From assembly GCA_030834965.1 (NCBI GenBank), contig JAUQWW010000044.1, positions 43,840 through 107,839 of the forward strand: a DNA stretch of 64,000 nucleotides. Reading direction: 5' to 3'. Shown here in pieces: positions 52,569 through 60,863 of this stretch. This DNA comes from Gallionellaceae bacterium (GTDB lineage Bacteria > Pseudomonadota > Gammaproteobacteria > Burkholderiales > Gallionellaceae). Position 1 is the first letter of the stretch. The number at the start of each line of letters is the position of its first letter. The notes beneath the pieces are model-generated. The model had not been told where the DNA came from and ran no database searches. It saw only the letters and a list, made by a program, of their open reading frames with translations. Made by a program: the position numbers and the translations under genes.

Positions 52569-54540
52569 AGCCGGGCTGATTACTGCGCTGGTTCTGGCGG
52601 CAATTGGCGTTTGGGCTTACATGGCCGGGGGCATCTTCCTGGTGGCTTTCAATCACAAGTTTGAAGATGCAACGCCTTTAACCCTGTATCAGTATTGGTA
52701 TTACTACGGAGCTGAAAAACAGGCGCAAAAATGGCTTTACATCGCAAGCGGGGTATCGCTCGCGCTGCTGCTTTCTCCCCTGGCATTGATTTTCGCGCCC
52801 GCGAAAAGAAGCCTGTTTGGTGACGCTCGCTTTGCCAGGCGAAGCGAAATAAAGAAAGCCGGTTTGCTCGGTGAGAAAGGCATCATCGTCGGGAAGCTGG
52901 GCAATCATTACCTGACGTTTGGCGGCGAGCAACACGCCATTATTTCTGCGCCAACCCGAGGCGGCAAAGGTGTCGGCATTGTGATTCCGAATTTGTTGAA
53001 CTGGCCGGATAGCCTGGTCGTTCTGGACATCAAACAAGAAAACTGGAGCATAACAAGCGGTTTCCGCAGGAAGCACGGCCAGGAGTGCTACCTGTTCAAC
53101 CCTGCCGCAGCCGATTACCGGACGCACCGTTACAACCCGCTGGCCTACATCAGCGAAGACCCGAATTTCCGCATCAATGACGTGCAGAAAATCGCCAACA
53201 TGCTGTTTCCAGACCAGCCAGGCACGGACGTTATTTGGACGGCCACGCCGCGAAGCCTGTTCCTGGGTGTTGTGCTGTATCTGGCGGAAACACCTGGCAA
53301 GCTCGTAACGCTCGGCCAGGTCTTGCGTGAAACTTTGGCCGATGGTGACGGCTCAACCTATTTCGCCAAGATCATCAATGACCGTGCGGCGGCTGGCAAC
53401 CCGCTAACCGGCCCATGCATCCGCGCCCTGAAAAGCTATATCACGATTTCCTCGGAAAACACCCGTGCGGGGGTTATGACCTCATTCCGGTCGCGCCTGG
53501 AATTGTGGATGAACCCGCTTGTTGATGCGGCCACAAGCGCCAATGACTTTGACCTGCGCGATGTGCGCAAACGCCGCATGTCGATTTACCTCAGCGTGAC
53601 ACCTGATAACCTTGACCGCCTGGCTCCGCTGCTGAACCTGTTTTTCCAACAGCTTCTTGACCTGAACACGCGAGAACTGCCGAACCAGAACAAGGCGATT
53701 AAATACCCCTGCATGTTGCTCATGGACGAATTCACGGCCATTGGCAAGATCGGCATTCTGTCGAAGGGGATTAGCTACATCGCCGGTTACTGGCTGCGCA
53801 TGATGCCGATTATTCAAAGCCCGGCACAGTTGGTTGAAATCTACGGCAAGGACGCGGCGCAGAATTTCACGTCAAATCACGCGCTGCAAATCATTTATCC
53901 GCCGAAAGCATCGGAAACCCAAACCGCACGGGACATTTCCGAATGGCTCGGCTACCAGACGGTCAAGGGCGTATCTGAATCAAGAACCAAGGGCTGGTTT
54001 GCAAAAAAAACACCGTCCGAAAGCACCTCCGATCAACGCCGGGCCTTGCTGTTGCCGCAAGAAATTACCGGCCTGGGCCAAAACAAGGAATTGGTGGTCA
54101 TGGAAAACATGCCGCCGATTCTGGCCAGGAAAGTGCTGTATTTCAAAGACCGGGCATTTATTGATCGCCTCAAGGAAGTTTCCCCGCGCCTTCGCGCCCT
54201 GGGCTCCAGGATCCCGACAAAGAAGCAGCTGGATGACGCAATTCAATCGGGCGAGCTCAGCGCAGCCGTGCCGTTGATTGACGTTGCAGCACACCATCGC
54301 CTTGTGGGTGGCAATGACGCCCAGGTAACAGTGGAGGTGCCGCAAAAGGCAGGCGCGCAGTTCGTGACGGTGGAACGCCCGATTACCCCCGACGATGTGC
54401 CGAAACTGGCCAAGCTCGGCCTGGCTGGTTTTGCGGTGGATTTCTCGGCGGTCGAAAAGCCAAAAGCAGGCGAACTGGATGAAGCGGCACTTCATGCCTA
54501 CGCCGACAATCTTTGTAAACAAGCTGGTATTAACGTGTGA
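52534..54540 (+). CDS. virD4: VirD4/TraG-type coupling protein
   Basis: A 668-residue coupling ATPase that brings the relaxase-DNA complex to the secretion channel. Two N-terminal membrane helices (ITALVLAAIGVWAYMAGG and WLYIASGVSLALLLSPL) precede the ATPase with the P-loop IISAPTRGGKGVGIVIPN near residue 150 and Walker B PCMLLMDEFTAIG near 395. The C-terminal 60 residues are less conserved. The TTTTCGCGCCCGCGAAAA palindrome lies in its coding DNA at 52790-52807. I keep the ATG at 52534, which overlaps virB11. Confidence 0.94.
   Translation: MTLNLSENSWAKAGLITALVLAAIGVWAYMAGGIFLVAFNHKFEDATPLTLYQYWYYYGAEKQAQKWLYIASGVSLALLLSPLALIFAPAKRSLFGDARFARRSEIKKAGLLGEKGIIVGKLGNHYLTFGGEQHAIISAPTRGGKGVGIVIPNLLNWPDSLVVLDIKQENWSITSGFRRKHGQECYLFNPAAADYRTHRYNPLAYISEDPNFRINDVQKIANMLFPDQPGTDVIWTATPRSLFLGVVLYLAETPGKLVTLGQVLRETLADGDGSTYFAKIINDRAAAGNPLTGPCIRALKSYITISSENTRAGVMTSFRSRLELWMNPLVDAATSANDFDLRDVRKRRMSIYLSVTPDNLDRLAPLLNLFFQQLLDLNTRELPNQNKAIKYPCMLLMDEFTAIGKIGILSKGISYIAGYWLRMMPIIQSPAQLVEIYGKDAAQNFTSNHALQIIYPPKASETQTARDISEWLGYQTVKGVSESRTKGWFAKKTPSESTSDQRRALLLPQEITGLGQNKELVVMENMPPILARKVLYFKDRAFIDRLKEVSPRLRALGSRIPTKKQLDDAIQSGELSAAVPLIDVAAHHRLVGGNDAQVTVEVPQKAGAQFVTVERPITPDDVPKLAKLGLAGFAVDFSAVEKPKAGELDEAALHAYADNLCKQAGINV
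52790..52807. repeat. TTTTCGCG(N2)CGCGAAAA palindrome inside virD4
   Basis: Perfect 18-bp palindrome with CC centre, coding for part of the IFAPAKRSL loop after the second membrane helix of VirD4. Same motif as upstream of ardC, between virB3 and virB4, and after virB6; a one-mismatch form lies in virB10 at 50355-50372. Confidence 0.65.
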
Positions 54541-54548
54541 GGGAAAAC

Positions 54549-56303
54549 ATGGACGCACAAATTCAAAATCAAGGCGGTAAAGAACTGTCCGAACGCATCA
54601 AAGCGAACCTGGCCGAAACGCGACATCGGTTTGAGCTTCATGACCCATTCGCGGAAACGACTTTCCGTTTTCAAACGGCGGATGCGGCCACGGGCAAGGC
54701 CGATAAATACAAAGCAACCCGTTTTCAATACGTGTCGGCTGATGACCAGGTGTCGCAAATCGACAAGGTTGATGGCGAATGGAAGCGCGACGATGGCAAA
54801 TCGCTGGCCGACATTCAGGCGGAGATCGACAAGGACAGCGTGACAGCCATTGAAGCCCGTGCGGAACAGCGCGCGGCGGCAGGGCCGGGCGTCGATGCGG
54901 AAACGGATAAGCAAATGGCGCTGGCCGATGCCAGCGACTTCTGGCGCATTCAAAACCCCGGCTGGCAGGAAAGCGCGGCGGTGCAAATGGCGGAAAATGC
55001 CCGTGCGAATGCCGACTACAAGGCGGGCTTGGCCAGCGCGATACCGGGTTATCCCGGCACGGCTGCAAAGGTGGCCGCCCTCGATGCCGCCAACACTGAA
55101 AAAATGCTGGCGAAGGAAGAACGCAAAGCTGCTGAAATGCAGTCAATGCGTGAAGACCGCGAAGAACAGGCAAAGAACTGGACGCCAGAGGAAGCGGCAC
55201 GGCAAGCGCAACGGGATGGCAAGGATTACCACACCCAGGACATGTTTGAACGCAGTTACATGCGTCGCGATATGGCTTTGAACGCCAGCGCGAACCCGGC
55301 CTACAAAGCGGCTCTTGAACAAGCCGCGCCCGAAGTGGCGCAAGAGGTCAAAGATGCCCAGGCAGACAAGTCCCGTGCGCCCGCGCAGGTCAAGGAAATG
55401 GGCATAGCCCCTGCGGCGCTGGAACGGGTTGCAGCCGCCCGGGCGCGTGATAGCGCGCAAGCCCGCGAAGCGCTCGGCCAGAACACCGTTGAGCCCGACA
55501 TTGAAAAGCAGCAACAGCAACTTGCCGAAGAAGCGAAGACCGCTCAGTCTGTCACCCGCGAGAAAAGTGCATCCGGCAACAAGGTTGAGTCGGACGAGAT
55601 TTTCACGGCCAGCCAAAGCAATATCAAGCGGGTAGTGCCACCCGAAATCGAAAAGCAATACCTTCGCGTGGGTGACAAGTTTTTTCATCCGCAAAACACT
55701 GACCTGGTGGCCTTTGAAGACAAGGGCAACAAGCTGGAAACCAAGTCCAACAGCGAGAACATTGCCGAATCTATGGTTCGCATTGCCGAAGCTCGCGGAT
55801 GGGATGAAATCAAAGTTTCCGGATCTGAAACCTTCCGCAAGGAAGTCTGGCTTGCAGCGGCTTCGCGCGGGATGCACGTCAAGGGCTATACGCCTTTGGA
55901 ACAGGACAAGTCCGCACTCGCCAGGCGTGTAAGTGAGTCCGAAGCCAACAAGATTGAGAAGGATAACAAACCGTTTCGCGCCCACGAAAAAGAAGACGTG
56001 AAGGCCGAAGCGGCCAAGCCGGATAGTTTCAACAGGCGCATGGCCAATACCTTCGCCAGCGAATCGCCAGCCGAAGCAGTCAAGAAGCATCCCGAGCTGG
56101 CCGGTGCTGCAGCTGCGGTAGCGGTGATGGACAAGAAGGCCGAAGCGGACGGCCTGACCCCGGCGCAACGAACCATCGTTGCCGCCCGTGTCCGTCAAAA
56201 CGTCGTGAACAGCATCGAGCGCGGGGACATTCCCAAAGTAATGGTGAAAGAGGAAGTCGAAGTGAAGCGTGATACCAAGCAAGAAAAGGAATACACCCGA
56301 TGA
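54549..56303 (+). CDS. LPD7-domain transfer protein without a relaxase domain
   Basis: A 584-residue hydrophilic protein. The first 350 residues are charged and helical with no known domain. Residues about 355-450 match the LPD7 domain (VVPPEIEKQYLRVGDKFFHP, NIAESMVRIAEARGWDEIKV, RKEVWLAAASRGMHVKGYTP), which is usually the C-terminal part of plasmid relaxases and primases. The HUH or other nickase domain is absent, and no relaxase is found elsewhere in the window. It may be a relaxase partner in trans. The ATG at 54549 has GAGGGAAAAC before it; its 3' end overlaps the next gene by four bases. Confidence 0.8.
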   Translation: MDAQIQNQGGKELSERIKANLAETRHRFELHDPFAETTFRFQTADAATGKADKYKATRFQYVSADDQVSQIDKVDGEWKRDDGKSLADIQAEIDKDSVTAIEARAEQRAAAGPGVDAETDKQMALADASDFWRIQNPGWQESAAVQMAENARANADYKAGLASAIPGYPGTAAKVAALDAANTEKMLAKEERKAAEMQSMREDREEQAKNWTPEEAARQAQRDGKDYHTQDMFERSYMRRDMALNASANPAYKAALEQAAPEVAQEVKDAQADKSRAPAQVKEMGIAPAALERVAAARARDSAQAREALGQNTVEPDIEKQQQQLAEEAKTAQSVTREKSASGNKVESDEIFTASQSNIKRVVPPEIEKQYLRVGDKFFHPQNTDLVAFEDKGNKLETKSNSENIAESMVRIAEARGWDEIKVSGSETFRKEVWLAAASRGMHVKGYTPLEQDKSALARRVSESEANKIEKDNKPFRAHEKEDVKAEAAKPDSFNRRMANTFASESPAEAVKKHPELAGAAAAVAVMDKKAEADGLTPAQRTIVAARVRQNVVNSIERGDIPKVMVKEEVEVKRDTKQEKEYTR

Positions 56304-57259
56304 AAGCGGCTCATATAGCAATCCTGCTGGCCTCCACCGCGTTTGTTTCGGCGTGTGCCCTCACGACCCCCAATGAAGGCGTTTCGCGCCGCGTCAGCGC
56401 AGATTACACGGCTAAAGGGGCAGCCGAAGGCACCCGCGCGTATGTGTATGGCAACCGCACCGTTCTTGAATTTGACGGCGCATCGGCTTTTCTGTCGGTG
56501 AAGGACGAAACCGGCGCATCGGTGGATTATGAAAGGGAAGGGCGGTACTACCGCCTTACCCGTCGCCTGGACAACTTCACCGCCTCGATAAATGGCCGGT
56601 TGGTGACGTTTTCCCCTGCCACTATGACCCATGTATTTTCGGCTCCGGCTCCGATCAAGGCGACAGCCGAACCCGTAAATGCGTCCGTTGTGGAACCTGC
56701 GCCGGCCAGCCAAGCCGATGTGGATATGGTTGCACTGCTCAAGCTATCGGAAAAGCAGCTTGTTGAAGTGCGCAAGGCCATTGAAGCAGCCGGCAAGAAC
56801 CCCAAGGCCACAGGTGCCGAACTGCTCGCCGTGAATGCGCATATGGACGAGATTGAAGCCCGGCTTGTGACGGCTGCTGCCGCAATCGTGCAGGTGACAT
56901 TCCCCACGGGCAGCACAGCTTTCAAGCCAAGCTTGGATGTGGCAACGGTGCTGGTTGCCTCAGCCAGGGCGGCTGATCGAGTGACGGTGCGCGGTCGCAC
57001 CGATTCAAGGGTAGCCGGGCCGATAAATGCAAAGATCGCCCTAGGCCGGGCGCTGGCTGCCCGCAAGTTTTTGGTGGATAACGGGGTGCAGGCCGAAAAG
57101 ATCAAGGTCTTTTCGCAAGCCGGTGGGGGTTTTGTGGCTCCCAACATCACAACAGAAGGCAAGGCACTTAATCGCCGCGTCGAAATCGAATTTGTGAATG
57201 CCCGCATTGCCGAACTGAAAGGCCAAACCGTCAAACTCGCGGCAATCAAAATCAAATGA
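56300..57259 (+). CDS. OmpA-family lipoprotein of the transfer region
   Basis: A 319-residue precursor with a lipobox (LASTAFVSACALTT), an N-terminal beta-rich segment resembling the VirB9/CagX N-domain (YVYGNRTVLEFDGASAFLSV) and a C-terminal OmpA-like domain (VTVRGRTDSRVAGPINAKIA, LGRALAARKFLVDNG, NRRVEIEF) that would bind peptidoglycan. It probably holds the conjugation apparatus to the cell wall or stabilises mating contacts. It is coupled by four-base overlaps to the LPD7 gene before it and traX after it. Confidence 0.85.
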   Translation: MKAAHIAILLASTAFVSACALTTPNEGVSRRVSADYTAKGAAEGTRAYVYGNRTVLEFDGASAFLSVKDETGASVDYEREGRYYRLTRRLDNFTASINGRLVTFSPATMTHVFSAPAPIKATAEPVNASVVEPAPASQADVDMVALLKLSEKQLVEVRKAIEAAGKNPKATGAELLAVNAHMDEIEARLVTAAAAIVQVTFPTGSTAFKPSLDVATVLVASARAADRVTVRGRTDSRVAGPINAKIALGRALAARKFLVDNGVQAEKIKVFSQAGGGFVAPNITTEGKALNRRVEIEFVNARIAELKGQTVKLAAIKIK

Positions 57260-58002
57260 AGCCCTTCGCCGCTACGCTCGCAATCGGCCAGCATCCGCCC
57301 CACAAGGCCGGTGCCGCGCCGCGATTCGTGGTATCGGATGGGACTATTGAAGCCCTGAAATGGTTAGCCTTGGCCTTGATGACGCTTGATCACGCCAACA
57401 AGTATTTGTTTGGCGAAAAGCTGCCCGGCCTGTTCGAGCTTGGGCGGCTTGCCCTGCCTCTGTTCGGCTTTGTCCTTGCGTACAACCTCGCGCGCCCTGG
57501 TACGCTGCAAAGCGGCGCATACCTTCGCGCCATGAAGCGCCTGGCACTGTACGGCCTGGCCGCTTCGCCGTTCTTCATCGCCCTTGGTGGTTTGGGTCTT
57601 GGCTGGTGGCCGTTAAACATCATGTTCATGCTGCTGGTGGCCGCTGGCACGTTGTACCTGGTAGAGAAGGGCGGACGCGCCCGTGTAGTGGCCGCCGCCG
57701 TCCTGTTTCTGGTTGGCGGTGCCTTCGTTGAATTCTGGTGGTTCGCGCTGACCTTCTGCATGGCCGCCTGGTGGTACTGCAAGACGGCCAACAAAGCGGC
57801 TCTGGTAGTGTGGCTGCTGGCAGCTATCTCACTGTATGTGGTCAATCGCAATCTGTGGGCCTTGGCCTCGATGCCGCTGATTCTGGCCGCGCCTCTGGTG
57901 GACGTGAAGATGCCGCGTTTTCGGCATGTGTTCTATGTCTACTATCCGGCGCATCTGGCCGTCCTTTTGATCGTTGCAACCCTCCTGGGGAAACACCTGT
58001 GA
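57256..58002 (+). CDS. traX: TraX-family membrane protein
   Basis: A 248-residue polytopic inner-membrane protein with about eight hydrophobic segments. The start WLALALMTLDHANKYLFG and the motifs RLALPLFGFVLAYNLARPG and PLNIMFMLLVAAGTLYLVE match the TraX/acyltransferase-3-like family. In F plasmids TraX acetylates the N-terminus of pilin; here VirB2 could be the substrate. Coupled to the OmpA-like gene by a four-base overlap. Confidence 0.88.
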   Translation: MKPFAATLAIGQHPPHKAGAAPRFVVSDGTIEALKWLALALMTLDHANKYLFGEKLPGLFELGRLALPLFGFVLAYNLARPGTLQSGAYLRAMKRLALYGLAASPFFIALGGLGLGWWPLNIMFMLLVAAGTLYLVEKGGRARVVAAAVLFLVGGAFVEFWWFALTFCMAAWWYCKTANKAALVVWLLAAISLYVVNRNLWALASMPLILAAPLVDVKMPRFRHVFYVYYPAHLAVLLIVATLLGKHL

Positions 58003-58100
58003 GTTTTTGGATTACACCCCTGACGTTGTGGTGTGTAGTTGGGGGTGTTGGTCGGCCAGTAGACCGCCGTCATTCACAATTGATGCAAACCGGCACTTGA
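57999..58100 (+). CDS. 33-aa small membrane peptide after traX
   Basis: A GTG start overlaps the traX stop (GTGA). The frame encodes MSFWITPLTLWCVVGGVG, then RPVDRRHSQLMQTGT. One short hydrophobic helix could sit in the membrane. It may be the start of a truncated transfer gene rather than a functional peptide. The 58101-58322 stretch after it has no supported gene. Confidence 0.3.
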   Translation: MSFWITPLTLWCVVGGVGRPVDRRHSQLMQTGT

Positions 58101-58322
58101 GGCAAGATGAGTGTGAGAGGATTGCTCTAATGCCTCATTAGGCCATCGGCATCATGCAGTTCAACTGTGTCTAAATATTAATTGGCGCTTAACTCATGAA
58201 GCCAAAATCCCTTATTGTTCGTAGGCCATTTGAAGATGAGTGGGGTCAAGCATGCCCATACATGCCGAAATTGTGGCATCCAGCTATACCATCCAAGAAG
58301 CTATTTTAGGAGTGAATCTGGC

Positions 58323-59492
58323 ATGAGCACCAAGGACACCACACTATCGGCATTAAACTTCGGACAACTGGTAGGTTCCATCCGCCAAGTGCATGAGGAA
58401 CTGGCAGCCCAAGCCAGCAAAGCCGTCAATGCCAGCCTGACACTACGCAACTGGATGATTGGTTTTTACGTGGAGGAGTACGAGCGCCGGGGCGTGGATC
58501 GCGCCGATTACGGCGACAAGTTGATGGACAGGCTTGCCGACAGCCTGACCCAACAAGGGGTGTCCCGTTGCGACCGGCGGGAGATTTACCGCTACCGCCA
58601 GTTTTATCTGACCTATCCGCAGATTGTGGAGGCAGTGACTCCACAATTGTTGTCGTTGGTTGGTCAGGAAAGTTTTGCTGGCGCCCATGCTTCGCCCGTT
58701 GTGGCCACGCCGGTGAAAGTGGAGGCGTCTCCACAATTCAGGATCGACGGCAAGACCCTGATTTCCCGGCTCTCGTTCAGCCATATCGCGGAACTCCTCA
58801 ATCTGGAAGATGCCAGCAAACGCACCTTTTACGAGGTAGATTGCATCCAGGGAAACTGGTCGGTACGCGAGCTGAAGCGGCAGATCCATAGTCTTTACTA
58901 TGAACGCTGCGGCCTTTCGACTGACAAGGAAAAGCTTTCGGAACTGACCCGGAAAGGTGCGGAGCAAGCAGCGCCATCCTTGGCTGTGCGTGACCCGTAT
59001 GTGTTCGAGTTCCTGGGCCTAACGCCTCAGGAGGTGATGAGCGAATCCAATTTGGAAGACAATCTCATCAGCAAGATCGAGGCATTTCTATTGGAACTGG
59101 GCCATGGGTTCTGCTTTGAAGCCCGGCAAAAAAGAATCTTGATCGGCGACGAGCACTATTTTATTGACCTGGTTTTCTATCACCGTATTCTGAAATGCCA
59201 TGTGCTGGTGGAGTTGAAGCTGGCCGAGTTCAGCCATGAAAACATCGGCCAGCTCAATACCTATGTGAGCTGGTACAAGAAACACATGATGCTTGAGGGC
59301 GACAATCCGCCCATCGGCATCCTGCTGTGCACTCACAAAAAGCATTCGCTGGCCGAATTTGCGCTGGCGGGCATGGATAATCAGCTGTTCGTGTCCAAGT
59401 ATCAGTTGGAGTTGCCTAAGCGCAAGGAGATCGAGCGATTTCTTGCTGAAAAACTGCGAGAAGCGGGAGCCGCCGATGATAACGACGAATAA
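58323..59492 (+). CDS. DUF1016/YhcG-type PDDEXK nuclease-domain protein
   Basis: A 389-residue protein of the YhcG/DUF1016 family. The N-terminal domain (VNASLTLRNWMIGFYVEEYE, YGDKLMDRLADSLTQQG, REIYRYRQFYLTYPQ) is helical; the C-terminal domain has a PDDEXK nuclease core with DEHYFIDLVFYHRILKCHVL and ELKLAEF providing the D and ExK residues. The family is common in mobile elements and restriction loci and is thought to cut nucleic acids, but the target is not known. AGGAGTGAATCTGGC precedes the ATG at 58323; the frame is open further upstream without support. Confidence 0.85.
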   Translation: MSTKDTTLSALNFGQLVGSIRQVHEELAAQASKAVNASLTLRNWMIGFYVEEYERRGVDRADYGDKLMDRLADSLTQQGVSRCDRREIYRYRQFYLTYPQIVEAVTPQLLSLVGQESFAGAHASPVVATPVKVEASPQFRIDGKTLISRLSFSHIAELLNLEDASKRTFYEVDCIQGNWSVRELKRQIHSLYYERCGLSTDKEKLSELTRKGAEQAAPSLAVRDPYVFEFLGLTPQEVMSESNLEDNLISKIEAFLLELGHGFCFEARQKRILIGDEHYFIDLVFYHRILKCHVLVELKLAEFSHENIGQLNTYVSWYKKHMMLEGDNPPIGILLCTHKKHSLAEFALAGMDNQLFVSKYQLELPKRKEIERFLAEKLREAGAADDNDE

Positions 59493-60153
59493 AATCTGTC
59501 GGGACTTGAAGTCATACTACATGGCCAGAATTTATGCTGGCATTGCCACATCTGTAAGGCGCTATGCTTGCTTGATGGCTGGCTAAGCAGTGTTTGAAAT
59601 AAGTGGGCCGGCATAGGGCACATGGCGCCATTTCATTCCTGATGTCACGACGGAATTAGCGGGTGTCTGGTTTAGGGAAGTTGACTGGCCGGTATTGGGC
59701 GGTGCAGTAACAATGTATGGACGACCATCGTGTGTCGGCAGCACCATTTCACGTCGGGCCGCTTTCAGCCAATGAAAATTATTTTCTGCCAATGACAGCT
59801 TCTCGGCAGCCAGTTTGCAATCCTCGATGATCACTGTGTGCCAGGAACGGATCGTCAGGATCAATCAAGGGAAGGTCGGCTCCTCGGCCTAAGGAGACGC
59901 TAGGGTTTTTATGAAAAGGCGGTCGGATCAGCCTGCGGGAAAGACCGCTTTCAATCATTTCAAAACCGTCATTTTCGCCACATTTCGGACATCACAGCTT
60001 TACTAACGTGGCAACTTGACCGGTTCCTCACCATGCTCGGTATGAAATTTGTTAATTGTTTAATTTAATTGAGATTTATAATGTTTTATCAAAGACACTG
60101 TCGTAATTAAGTGCTGCCCAATTAAAATATTGAATAAAATTTGCAAATTATGT
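59493..60153. other. intergenic stretch, becoming AT-rich
   Basis: About 660 bases with no supported gene. A minus-strand open frame at 59583-59864 has no recognisable protein pattern. Scattered words such as AAGACCGCTTTCA and CATTTTCGCCACATTTCGGA suggest decayed sequence. From about 60030 the DNA is strongly AT-rich, leading into the promoter of the four-gene operon. Confidence 0.4.
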
Positions 60154-60199
60154 GTTAAACGAAATTATTCGATGGTATAATCCCGTTTAACGAAATTAT
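60154..60199 (+). promoter_or_regulatory. promoter flanked by two operator-like direct repeats
   Basis: GTTAAACGAAATTAT (60154-60168) and GTTTAACGAAATTAT (60185-60199) differ by one base and start 31 bases apart, about three helical turns. A perfect -10 box TATAAT (60176-60181) lies between them. ATTGGAG then precedes the first ATG at 60213. A repressor bound to both repeats would block the promoter; the XRE-type protein of the operon is the obvious candidate. Confidence 0.75.
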
Positions 60200-60212
60200 C
60201 ATTGGAGTTTTC

Positions 60213-60863
60213 ATGAGTGCGTCATTGAAAGATTCGATCCCAAATTTACTGTTGCTCAACATTCCCCGCGAGGTTGTAATGGCGGTCGAGGATGCCTTAA
60301 CTGTTGGAGCGCAACGCGCATATGCAGCCGCTCATGGAATGGATGAGGGGCACCTTCCTCATGTCGTTGGTCATTTGCGACACTTTCATATGAATGAGTC
60401 ATTTCATCGTGCCCTGATGGTTGGTAATGCGTCCCCTTCAGCGATTAGAGGTAATGGTATTGTAACTGGGCGTGCTGGAATATTCACACTATCGCGTTTC
60501 AATATTCCCACTGGTTTCTGGATAAATGGCCGTCGAAGTAACACGCGCAGGCAAATGTCTGCCGCGAACAAGGCAATTGAACCATTGGTTCAGCCAGAAC
60601 TATTCAATGACTATCAGACTCCCTCCGAGGTAGTCGCTTTCTTTGTGGCCTGTTTCTCTGGATCGCTACAAAATCAGCCTGAAGCTCCTGTATCAATCCA
60701 AATAGCAGTTCCTAATCGCGATATGCGCGGATGGCTTTTTAGGGAAGATGTTGGTGTCTTTTTGAAGCGTTATGACCAACCGGCTGCAACCCAAGACGAC
60801 CACGCAATTCCAAAATTGAAGAGGAACATCGGTAAACAAGGCAAAGACGGAACTACAACATGA
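60213..60863 (+). CDS. unknown 216-aa protein, first gene of the ImmA/PIN operon
   Basis: A soluble protein of 216 residues. It contains VEDALTVGAQRAYAAAHGMD, HLRHFHMNESFHRALMVGNA, TGFWINGRRSNTRRQMSAAN and VSIQIAVPNRDMRGWLFRED. No known domain is recognised; the clustered His/Arg residues could bind nucleic acid. Its stop overlaps the start of the XRE-ImmA gene by four bases (ATGA), so the two are made together. Possible roles are a toxin, a sensor or an inhibitor whose level is set by the peptidase partner. The gene is AT-richer than the conjugation genes. Confidence 0.65.
   Translation: MSASLKDSIPNLLLLNIPREVVMAVEDALTVGAQRAYAAAHGMDEGHLPHVVGHLRHFHMNESFHRALMVGNASPSAIRGNGIVTGRAGIFTLSRFNIPTGFWINGRRSNTRRQMSAANKAIEPLVQPELFNDYQTPSEVVAFFVACFSGSLQNQPEAPVSIQIAVPNRDMRGWLFREDVGVFLKRYDQPAATQDDHAIPKLKRNIGKQGKDGTTT

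Noticed and set aside
55143..56321. 392-codon open frame on the minus strand
   Set aside because: Antisense shadow of the LPD7 gene, with no recognisable protein features.
59583..59864. 93-codon minus-strand frame
   Set aside because: No start signal, no hydrophobic or domain pattern, located in decayed intergenic DNA.
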